Source of the DNA: Chloroflexota bacterium
GTDB lineage: Bacteria > Chloroflexota > Limnocylindria > Limnocylindrales > CSP1-4
Assembly: GCA_021777365.1 (NCBI GenBank)
Contig: JAJYDP010000270.1
Coordinates: forward strand, 1-6,836
Reading direction: 5' to 3'
Length of the DNA stretch: 6,836 nt
Under the pieces are notes generated by a model. It did not search any database. It was not told the DNA's origin and was given only the letters and a program-made list of their open reading frames with translations. Numbering within the stretch: the first letter of the stretch is position 1; every line of letters begins with the position of its first letter. The position numbers were made by a program, and so were the translations under genes. Of this stretch, positions 1 to 5,000 are shown one piece after another.

Positions 1-1
1 C

Positions 2-18
2 CGGGCAGCCCCCGCCCG
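2..18 (-). terminator. possible hairpin just after the binding-protein gene
   Basis: Directly after the stop codon of the minus-strand binding-protein gene the sequence can form a short hairpin: CGGGC at 2-6 pairs with GCCCG at 14-18 around a 7-base C-rich loop (G-rich in the transcript). It could end the importer operon. The window stops here, so a following T-run cannot be seen, and in DNA this GC-rich a 5-bp stem may arise by chance. Confidence 0.25.
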
Positions 19-19
19 C

Positions 20-1228
20 TCAACCCGCCGGCAGCAGGCTCGTGTCGATCAGCTGGTCGACCGTCAGCGGCTTCGCCACCGGGTGGTCCGGCAGCGACGA
101 CATGAACGTCAGCGATGCCTGCCAGGCCGCCGGGTCGATCGCGCCCAGCCCGTGCGCGTCGGTGTACGCGCTGCCCCACGTCGCGATCGTCGCCTTCAGG
201 ATCTGCATCTGCAGGGCCTGCTGCGACGCGAGGGCCGGCACGACCTTCACCGAGGCGTCGAACCCCTTCTGCGGATCGGCCGCGATGTCGCGCATCGCGT
301 GCAGGGTCGCGGCGATGAACGCCCGCAGCGCAGGGCCCCTGGCGGCGATGGTCGAGGTGCTCGCGATCAGCCCCGGGCCGGGGAGCGGCACGGTCTGGTC
401 CACGTGCAGCTCCGTGACCTGCTGGCCCTGCGACTGCAGCTGCAGCGGCTCGTTGTTCGTGTAGCCGGTCGCGGCGTCCACCGCCCCGCGATAGACCGCC
501 GCCTCCTGGCTGTAGTCGGGGTACTCCACCACCTGCACGTCGCCGGTCGTGAGGTTGGCGGAGCTCAGCAGCGCCTGGAGCATGATCCAGGAGCTGCCGC
601 ACTTGCACGGCGTCCCGATCCGCTTGCCCTTCAGGTCCGCCGCGGTGGTGATCCCCGAGCTCGCCTTCGCGAAGACGATGTTGGGGAACGTGCCGTAGAT
701 CGTGGCCACGTACTTGATCGGGATGCCCTGGCTGACCGCCGGGATCACGCTCGTGCCGTCGGCGATGCCCGCGTCGAGGGCGCCCTGGGCGACCAGCACC
801 ACCAGGTCCGGGTCGACCTTGTTCTCGAACGTCACGTCGAGCCCGGCGTCCCGGTAGTAGCCGGCCTGCTGCGCGAGGTAGAACTGCGCGAACTGCACGC
901 TCGGGATGTAACCGAGCCCGATCGTCAGGTGGGTGAGGGTGCCCGATCCGGCAGACGACGAAGCGGCGGGCCCGCCCGACGCCGGCGCACCCGGCGCACC
1001 CGACGACGGACCGCCCGATGCAACGGCAGCCGACGCGACCGGGGCGGACGACGCCGCAGCCGACCCGGCGGCCGGGATCGACCCGGTGGGCGACGCGGCA
1101 GGCGACACGCAGGCCCCGGCGAGCAGCGCCAGGATCGCGGGGACCGCGAGGATGCGCAGTCGCCCCCGGAGGGCGCCCGGGCCTGACAGCCCGCGGTGCG
1201 GCTGGATGCGTGGTGCGAGTCGAGACAC
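20..1228 (-). CDS. ribY: riboflavin-type ABC transporter substrate-binding lipoprotein (NMT1/THI5-like, RibY-like)
   Basis: Extracytoplasmic solute-binding protein that would capture the substrate and hand it to the permease encoded just upstream. I chose the GTG at 1228 (402 aa) because GGGGAGG lies 5 bases before it; a GTG at 1249, one base after the permease stop, would add 7 residues. The N-terminus is basic, then hydrophobic, and ends in a lipobox LLAGAC with the lipidated Cys at about residue 40. A Ser/Ala/Gly/Pro-rich tether of about 55 residues follows, then the periplasmic-binding fold from about residue 97 (LTIGLGYIPSVQFAQFYLA). Family hallmarks are the early 'GYYRDAGLDV' segment and YTNNEP at about 256-261. 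An unusual PCKCGSS sits at about 207-213, where I would expect a Cys-free glycine-rich loop. This domain is shared by thiamin-precursor, taurine, nitrate and riboflavin binders. The riboflavin assignment is inferred from the FMN riboswitch heading the operon. The family call is secure and the substrate likely. Confidence 0.88.
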   Translation of the reverse strand: MSRLAPRIQPHRGLSGPGALRGRLRILAVPAILALLAGACVSPAASPTGSIPAAGSAAASSAPVASAAVASGGPSSGAPGAPASGGPAASSSAGSGTLTHLTIGLGYIPSVQFAQFYLAQQAGYYRDAGLDVTFENKVDPDLVVLVAQGALDAGIADGTSVIPAVSQGIPIKYVATIYGTFPNIVFAKASSGITTAADLKGKRIGTPCKCGSSWIMLQALLSSANLTTGDVQVVEYPDYSQEAAVYRGAVDAATGYTNNEPLQLQSQGQQVTELHVDQTVPLPGPGLIASTSTIAARGPALRAFIAATLHAMRDIAADPQKGFDASVKVVPALASQQALQMQILKATIATWGSAYTDAHGLGAIDPAAWQASLTFMSSLPDHPVAKPLTVDQLIDTSLLPAG

Positions 1229-1250
1229 GATGACCTCCCCAGGTGACACG

Positions 1251-2078
1251 TCAGCCGCGGGTGCCGACCAGGCGGCGTTCCACGAGCACGACCAGGACGT
1301 ACAGCACGACGCCCAGCAGGGCGATCGTCAACAGCGTGGCGAACAGCAGCGGGATGTCGAACAGGCTGCCGCGGGCGAGGTTGATCAGCACGCCCAGGCC
1401 GCGGTCGCCGCCTGCCCACTCGCCGATGATCGCACCGACCACCGCGAGCGTGACACCCACGCGCATCCCGCCCATGATCCCGGGCAGCGCCGCGGGCAGC
1501 TCGAGGCTCCACAGCAGCTGCCAGCGCGTCGCCCGGTACGAGCGCGCCATCTCCAGCAGCCGCCGGTCGACGTTGCGGAGCCCGACCATCGTCGCGACCG
1601 CGACCGGGAAGAAGACGATGAGCGCGCAGATCACGACCTTGCTGAGCAGCCCGTTCCCGAACCACAGGGCCAGGAGCGGCGCGAGGGCCAGGATCGGCGT
1701 GGCCTGGGCCGCGACCAGGTACGGGGAGAGGACGCGCTCCGCCAGGCGCGAGCGCGCCAGCGCGTACCCGGCCACGAGGGCCGCGCTCGCACCGACGGCG
1801 AACCCGAGCAGGACCTCGACGAGCGTCTGCGCCGCATGCGGCTCCATGGTGCCGTCGGCCCAGGCGGAGACGAACCGTGCCGCCACCACCTCCGGCGCGG
1901 GCAGGATGAAGACCGGGTAGCCGCCGAGGACCACGACCAGCTTCCAGGCGATGACGAAGACGAGCGCCGCGGCGGCAACGTCGATCGCGCGCCGCCAGCG
2001 GCCGAGCCCGCGCCGCCGGGCCACGGGCGCCCGATGCGCCACGGTCCGTTCGCCGGCCAGCGGTCGGAGCCCGCTCAC
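1251..2078 (-). CDS. ribX: ABC transporter permease of the NitT/TauT class (RibX-like)
   Basis: Inner-membrane permease of the importer, 275 aa, a normal length for SsuC/TauC/ThiX-type proteins. The start is a GTG at 2078 whose last two bases plus the next A form the ATPase stop (GTGA overlap), with GGAGGG 6 bases upstream inside the ATPase gene. A longer reading to 2417 only adds an out-of-frame shadow of the ATPase. Hydrophobic segments lie at about 33-52, 84-107, 122-142, 147-167, 207-221 and 240-265, consistent with about six transmembrane helices. The cytoplasmic coupling loop (EAA motif) is at about 174-207, 'LLEMARSYRATRWQ' through 'LPAALPGIMGGMRV', and docks on the ATPase. Tight coupling with both neighbours indicates one polycistronic unit. 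The substrate cannot be read from the permease; flavin is inferred from the riboswitch. Confidence 0.9.
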   Translation of the reverse strand: MSGLRPLAGERTVAHRAPVARRRGLGRWRRAIDVAAAALVFVIAWKLVVVLGGYPVFILPAPEVVAARFVSAWADGTMEPHAAQTLVEVLLGFAVGASAALVAGYALARSRLAERVLSPYLVAAQATPILALAPLLALWFGNGLLSKVVICALIVFFPVAVATMVGLRNVDRRLLEMARSYRATRWQLLWSLELPAALPGIMGGMRVGVTLAVVGAIIGEWAGGDRGLGVLINLARGSLFDIPLLFATLLTIALLGVVLYVLVVLVERRLVGTRG

Positions 2079-2986
2079 GCTCCGCCCTCCGGCCCGAACG
2101 GGTCGAACCAGGCCGGCTCGCCCAGCTCCTCGATCGGGATCCCGCCCGGCCACTGGCGCCGGCCCAGCTCCGCGGTCAGCTCTGCCGGCGAGGGATCGTC
2201 CGTGGCGCCCGCCAGGTGCCGCCGGATCAGGGTCGCCGTCCGCCCGAGTGCCAGCGTGTCGATGTTCGACTCGCGCGCGGCGCGGTCGATCCCCACGGGC
2301 AGGTCGGCCACGACACGTCCGGGGCGGGGTGAGAGCACGATCACCCGGTCGGCCAGGAAGATGGCCTCGGAGATCGAGTGCGTGACGAGCAGGATCGTGG
2401 TCTCGGTGCGCTCCCACAGGTGCAGCAGCTCGGCGTTGAAGCGCTCGCGGGTCAGCGCGTCGAGGGCGCTGAACGGCTCGTCGAGCAGGAGCACGGAGGG
2501 CCCCAGGGCGAGCGCGCGCGCGATCGACACGCGCTGCCGCATGCCGCCCGACAGCTCGTGCGGCCGGGCGCCCGCGAACTCGCGCAGGCCCACCAGGCCG
2601 AGCAGGTCGCGCACCTGGTCGTCACGCCGGGCGCGCGACCATCCGGCAAGCTCCAGGGGATACGCGATGTTGCCGGCGGAATCGCGCCACGGCAGCAGGC
2701 GTGGCTCCTGGAACACGAACCCGACCCGGGGGTCCGGGCCGGTCACCGCCACGCCGTCCACCTCGATCTGCCCGGCGGCGGGCCGGAGGAGGCCGGCGAC
2801 GAGCCGGAGGAGGGTGCTCTTGCCGCACCCGTTGGGCCCGATGAGCGCGACGACGGAGCGCTCCGGCACGTCGAAGCTGACCCGGTCGAGCACGGGCAGC
2901 GCGCCGTCCACCGTGGCGAACGACCGCGAGACGCCGCGGATCGCGATGCTGGTCAGGGCGTGGACCCCCGTCGTGCGGCCTCGCAT
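2075..2986 (-). CDS. ABC transporter ATP-binding protein, first gene of the riboswitch operon
   Basis: ATPase that powers the importer, 303 aa from the ATG at 2986. Motifs in order: Walker A GPNGCGKST at about 50-58, Q-loop VFQEP with Gln near 93, signature LSGGMRQR at about 145-152, Walker B VLLLDEP at about 165-171, D-loop SALD at 173-176, switch His in VTHS near 203. All catalytic residues are present. After the core there is a tail of about 70 residues (from about 235) with no recognised motif; NitT/TauT ATPases often carry some extension here. The reading frame stays open upstream to 3358, but that stretch is the riboswitch and its platform, so it is excluded. No Shine-Dalgarno is visible before the ATG, whereas the two downstream genes have good ones. 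An in-frame GTG near 3024 is a less likely alternative start. It ends in a 4-base overlap with the permease. The matching symbol in flavin transport literature is not settled for me, so none is given. Confidence 0.92.
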   Translation of the reverse strand: MRGRTTGVHALTSIAIRGVSRSFATVDGALPVLDRVSFDVPERSVVALIGPNGCGKSTLLRLVAGLLRPAAGQIEVDGVAVTGPDPRVGFVFQEPRLLPWRDSAGNIAYPLELAGWSRARRDDQVRDLLGLVGLREFAGARPHELSGGMRQRVSIARALALGPSVLLLDEPFSALDALTRERFNAELLHLWERTETTILLVTHSISEAIFLADRVIVLSPRPGRVVADLPVGIDRAARESNIDTLALGRTATLIRRHLAGATDDPSPAELTAELGRRQWPGGIPIEELGEPAWFDPFGPEGGA

Positions 2987-3045
2987 CGGGCGCAGGCGGA
3001 AGGGGCACGGGCGGTGCCGGCACACGGACGCGCCGGTCGCACGCG
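2987..3045 (-). promoter_or_regulatory. riboswitch expression platform (leader between aptamer and ATPase start)
   Basis: This 59-base leader joins the FMN aptamer to the ATPase start codon. It contains competing inverted repeats: GGCAC/GTGCC (arms 3004-3008 and 3014-3018), a self-complementary GTGCCGGCAC at 3014-3023, and CCGG-type arms on either side of them. There is no T-run after any hairpin and no clear ribosome-binding site to mask. An AGGCG right at the aptamer's 3' arm could pair with CGCCT just before the start codon. The switching mechanism therefore cannot be decided by eye. Confidence 0.4.
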
Positions 3046-3195
3046 CCTCACTTCTCCCATCCGGACTCTGACCGTCGGCTCCCTGCCAGGGGATCCACCG
3101 CCGTGACGCTCGCGCGCCGCGCCGGGTCGTGGGCTGGCGGGCCTTGCGGCGCCGCCGACCACCGGTCGGGAATTCCACCCAACCCCGAAGTGAAG
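3046..3195 (-). ncRNA. FMN riboswitch (RFN element)
   Basis: Cis-acting RNA aptamer that binds flavin mononucleotide and represses the downstream genes when FMN is abundant. Hallmarks on the minus strand: GGTGGAATTCCCGACCGG at 3179-3162, GCCGACGGT near 3079-3071, and AGTCCGGATGGGAGAAG at 3067-3051, all near-consensus. The closing stem P1 is excellent: CTTCACTTC (3195-3187) pairs with GAAGTGAGG (3054-3046), nine pairs with one G-T wobble. Between the central GGTGGATCC and GCCGAC there are 11 bases instead of the usual few, able to form a mini-hairpin CCCT-GGC-AGGG at 3091-3081. The element precedes a complete ABC importer rather than riboflavin biosynthesis genes, so it marks the operon as a flavin-uptake system. 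A TPP riboswitch, the usual partner of THI5-like importers, was considered and does not fit. Confidence 0.95.
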
Positions 3196-3217
3196 GCGTA
3201 TTCGTGCCTGCGCGGAG

Positions 3218-3223
3218 AGGATA
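3218..3223 (-). promoter_or_regulatory. candidate -10 hexamer for the riboswitch operon
   Basis: TATCCT on the minus strand lies about 22 bases upstream of the first base of riboswitch stem P1, so transcription would begin a few bases before the aptamer. It is the best TAnnnT-like match in the region. I see no convincing -35 box. Confidence 0.4.
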
Positions 3224-3240
3224 GCGCAGGCGGCGGGAAG

Positions 3241-3277
3241 TCGCCCCCGGTGCGGTCGCCCCCGGTGCGGTCGCCCC
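3241..3277. repeat. 15-bp tandem repeat in the divergent promoter region
   Basis: The 15-base unit TCGCCCCCGGTGCGG occurs twice back to back (3241-3255, 3256-3270), followed by a partial third copy (TCGCCCC). It sits between the riboswitch promoter and the -10 of the histidine phosphatase, about where a -35 region would be expected. It may be a duplicated regulator site or simple slippage. Confidence 0.8.
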
Positions 3278-3285
3278 ACTGCCGC

Positions 3286-3291
3286 TACAGT
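3286..3291 (+). promoter_or_regulatory. -10 hexamer of the histidine phosphatase gene (leaderless)
   Basis: TACAGT ends 7 bases before the ATG at 3299, placing the transcription start at or within a base or two of the start codon. There is no Shine-Dalgarno. This is the usual architecture of leaderless mRNAs in high-GC bacteria, and the same spacing recurs at the GNAT gene. No -35 box is recognisable. Confidence 0.6.
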
Positions 3292-3298
3292 GGCCGCC

Positions 3299-4057
3299 AT
3301 GTTGACGCTCGTCCTCTCCCGGCACGGAGCCACCCCGCGCTCGGACCCCGAGCAGCACCTGGGGCAGCGGCTCGACCTCCCGCTCTCCGACGCCGGCCGC
3401 GCGGCGGCGCGTGCCCTGGGGGAGCGGCTGGCCGGCGTGCCGTTCGATCGGATTGTGTCGAGCCCGCTTGCGCGCGCCCGCGAGACCGCGTCGCTCGTTG
3501 TGCCGGGCGTCGACGTCGAGATCGACGCGCGGCTCACCGAGATGGACTACGGGCGGTGGGAGGGGCTGACGTACGCGCAGATCGACGCGGTGGACGCGAC
3601 TGCGCGGCGGCGCTGGGAGGAGGACCCGGCGGGTCTGGCCTGTCCCGGCGGGGAGTCGGGCGACCAGGTCGCAGGGCGGGTGCGGTCGCTCCTGGTCGAT
3701 CTGCTCGGCTGGGCGGACAGATCGGGCGGGACGTCGGGACAGGAGTCATCCGCCGGAGACGCAGGCGTCGGGGGGCGGCCGGGCTCGGTCGGCAAGGCGC
3801 GGCCGGGCTCGGTCGGCAAGGCGCGGCCGGTTTTGGCCGGGTCCCGCGTCCTCGTCGTCGCGCACTCCACCACGAACCGCGTGCTGCTCTCGGTGGCGCT
3901 GGGCGTCCCCATCCGCGACTACCGCCGGCGCTTCACCCAGGCGCCGGCCAACCTGACCGTGCTGCGGTTCCCCGCCTCGCTCGACGAGGGGGCCCGCCTG
4001 CTCGTCGGCAACGACGTGTCGCACATCCGAGGGGTGCGCGGCGACACCTGGGAGTAG
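3299..4057 (+). CDS. histidine phosphatase superfamily protein (phosphoglycerate mutase-like)
   Basis: Branch-1 histidine phosphatase of 252 aa, a cytoplasmic phosphomonoesterase using a phospho-His intermediate. The catalytic RHG is at residues 8-10 (VLSRHGATP), the substrate-binding SSPLARARETA is at about 54-64, the general-acid Glu lies in LTEMDYGRWEG near 79-89, and the second His is in VVAHS at 186-190. I chose the ATG at 3299 because it gives the family N-terminus and follows a -10 at leaderless spacing; a GTG at 3290 overlaps that -10. Between the helix VRSLLVDLL and the strand RVLVVAHS there is an insertion of about 45 residues, Gly/Ser-rich, containing a perfect 8-residue duplication (PGSVGKAR twice). 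The substrate is unknown: alpha-ribazole-phosphate, phosphoserine and phosphosugar phosphatases all look like this. The neighbouring genes give no clear clue. Confidence 0.9.
   Translation: MLTLVLSRHGATPRSDPEQHLGQRLDLPLSDAGRAAARALGERLAGVPFDRIVSSPLARARETASLVVPGVDVEIDARLTEMDYGRWEGLTYAQIDAVDATARRRWEEDPAGLACPGGESGDQVAGRVRSLLVDLLGWADRSGGTSGQESSAGDAGVGGRPGSVGKARPGSVGKARPVLAGSRVLVVAHSTTNRVLLSVALGVPIRDYRRRFTQAPANLTVLRFPASLDEGARLLVGNDVSHIRGVRGDTWE
3779..3826 (+). repeat. in-frame 24-bp tandem duplication inside the phosphatase gene
   Basis: Two perfect 24-base copies (3779-3802 and 3803-3826) encode the 8-residue unit PGSVGKAR twice, followed by a decayed start of a third copy (CCGG at 3827). The repeat lies in a surface insertion just before the strand carrying the second catalytic His, away from the conserved motifs, so the enzyme should tolerate it. 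Confidence 0.9.
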
Positions 4058-4067
4058 CGCTCGGAGC

Positions 4068-4132
4068 GGGCGGCCGGAGCCGCCAGGGTGCGCGGCGCCG
4101 ATGCCGCCGGGGTGCGGGCGGCCGGAGCCGCC
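4068..4132. terminator. triple-hairpin gap between convergent genes, possible bidirectional terminator
   Basis: The 80-base gap between the phosphatase stop and the DedA stop holds two identical 17-base copies (4068-4084 and 4116-4132), each forming GGCGGC-CGGA-GCCGCC, a 6-bp stem with a 4-base loop. Between them is a third possible hairpin, GCGGC (4092-4096) with GCCGC (4103-4107). Being inverted repeats they work from either strand. None has a T-run, so intrinsic termination is plausible but not shown. Confidence 0.45.
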
Positions 4133-4137
4133 GCGGG

Positions 4138-4797
4138 TCAGGACGCGCGCCGGAGGCGGGAGACCCAACCCAGGCGCCACGCCACGAACAGGACCACGGC
4201 CGCGACGCACGCGACCGCGATGGCGGTGTCGAACGGCGAGAGCGCGTGCCGGACGTCGATCCAGTTCGCACCGAGGACCGTGCCGACGTAGAGCAGCAGG
4301 ATCGTCCAGGGCACCGCGCCGAGCGTCGAGTAGAGGACGAACCGCCCGAGCGGCATCCGCGCGACCCCGGCGGGGAAGCTGATGAACGTCCGGACGACCG
4401 GCAGCAGGCGGCTGAAGAACGCGGTCTGCGGGCCCCATCGGGCGAAGAACCGGTCCGCCAGGTCGATCTCCTCCTGGCGGATCAGCAGGTACCGGCCGTA
4501 GCGCTCCAGGAACGGGCGGCCGCCCCAGGCCCCGATCGCGTAGCCGACAAGCGACCCGGCGGTGTTGCCGGCGACCGCCACGACGGCGACGACCCAGAAC
4601 GACCACGGTCCGTGCGTCAGCGGTTCGACGCTGGCGGGGCTCGAGACGAGGAACCCGGCGAAGGGGAGGACCAGCTCGGAAGGGAGCGGGATCATGGCCG
4701 ACTCGATGGCCATGGCGACACCGACGCCGAGGTACCCCACGGTGCCGTAGAGGTGGGTCAGGAAGGGGATGACGATCTGGTCGAGGAAGGCAAGCAT
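4138..4797 (-). CDS. DedA-family (SNARE-associated/VTT domain) membrane protein
   Basis: Integral membrane protein of 219 aa, a typical length for DedA proteins. Family motifs: the acidic AIESAMIPLPSELVLPFAG at about 30-48, GNTAGSLVGYAIGAWGGR at about 77-94, and SRLLPVVRTFISFPAGVARM at about 129-148 with its two conserved Arg residues. Hydrophobic spans fall near 17-37, 40-52, 66-90, 158-176 and 190-209. Members are linked to proton-dependent membrane homeostasis, undecaprenyl-phosphate or phospholipid recycling, and cationic peptide tolerance; which applies here cannot be read from sequence. The start ATG at 4797 follows a -10 hexamer by 9 bases with no Shine-Dalgarno, so it is probably leaderless. 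It is monocistronic and convergent with the phosphatase. Confidence 0.93.
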   Translation of the reverse strand: MLAFLDQIVIPFLTHLYGTVGYLGVGVAMAIESAMIPLPSELVLPFAGFLVSSPASVEPLTHGPWSFWVVAVVAVAGNTAGSLVGYAIGAWGGRPFLERYGRYLLIRQEEIDLADRFFARWGPQTAFFSRLLPVVRTFISFPAGVARMPLGRFVLYSTLGAVPWTILLLYVGTVLGANWIDVRHALSPFDTAIAVACVAAVVLFVAWRLGWVSRLRRAS

Positions 4798-4806
4798 GCC
4801 GGGGCG

Positions 4807-4812
4807 AGTCTA
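4807..4812 (-). promoter_or_regulatory. -10 hexamer of the DedA gene (leaderless)
   Basis: TAGACT on the minus strand ends 9 bases before the DedA ATG. No Shine-Dalgarno lies in the intervening bases. The same hexamer occurs again at 6510 on the plus strand. No clear -35 is visible. Confidence 0.55.
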
Positions 4813-4846
4813 GCAGTGGGTGCCGGGCTGGGCCGGCGGCGGCACA

Positions 4847-4990
4847 GTTGCATCGTTCGCGCGGAGGCCCCGGAGCGCCGTAGACCCCGGAGCGCCGTAG
4901 GGCCTCGAACGGCGCGCTGATCGCAGTCGGGACATGGTTGCATCGTTCGAGCGGAGGCCCCGGAGCGCCGTAGGCCCCGGAGCGCCGTAC
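4847..4990. repeat. 54-bp direct repeat pair, 90 bases apart, built from 17-bp units
   Basis: Copies at 4847-4900 and 4937-4990 match at 52 of 54 positions; the differences are C/A at 4860/4950 and A/G at 4884/4974. Each starts GTTGCATCGTTCG and ends in two 17-base units CCCCGGAGCGCCGTAGN (starting at 4868, 4885, 4958 and 4975). An 8-bp inverted pair CTCGAACG (4904-4911) and CGTTCGAG (4944-4951) links the spacer to the second copy. The array fills most of the 203-base gap between the divergent DedA and GNAT genes. I see no gene in it; translated forms are low-complexity. Confidence 0.85.
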
Positions 4991-4993
4991 ACT
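4988..4993 (+). promoter_or_regulatory. -10 hexamer of the GNAT gene (leaderless), at the edge of a repeat unit
   Basis: TACACT ends exactly 7 bases before the ATG at 5001, the same spacing as at the phosphatase gene, and there is no Shine-Dalgarno. Its first three bases are the end of the last 17-bp repeat unit (GCCGTAC, where other units read GCCGTAG), so the repeat contributes part of the promoter. Confidence 0.6.
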
Positions 4994-5000
4994 CGGACGG

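Noticed and set aside
2079..2417. N-terminal extension of the permease to 2417
   Set aside because: The extra 113 codons are a frame-shadow of the ATPase gene. The GTG at 2078 has a good Shine-Dalgarno and the classic stop-start overlap.
933..3071. Plus-strand open frame of over 700 codons opposite the importer operon
   Set aside because: It is antisense to three genes with full family motifs. Its translation is Arg/Asp/Ala/Gly-rich with no domain, as expected for the complement of GC-rich codons.
3046..3195. TPP riboswitch ahead of a THI5-like importer
   Set aside because: Expected first for this importer class, but the CTGAGA and ACCTGATCTGG-type signatures are absent while all FMN aptamer hallmarks are present.
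2987..3358. N-terminal extension of the ATPase back to 3358
   Set aside because: The added stretch is the FMN riboswitch and its leader plus the phosphatase promoter; the ABC domain begins shortly after the ATG at 2986.
3103..4920. Plus-strand open frame of about 600 codons overlapping the phosphatase and DedA genes
   Set aside because: It starts inside the riboswitch, runs out of frame through the phosphatase and antisense to DedA, and shows only Arg/Gly/Ala-rich low-complexity sequence.
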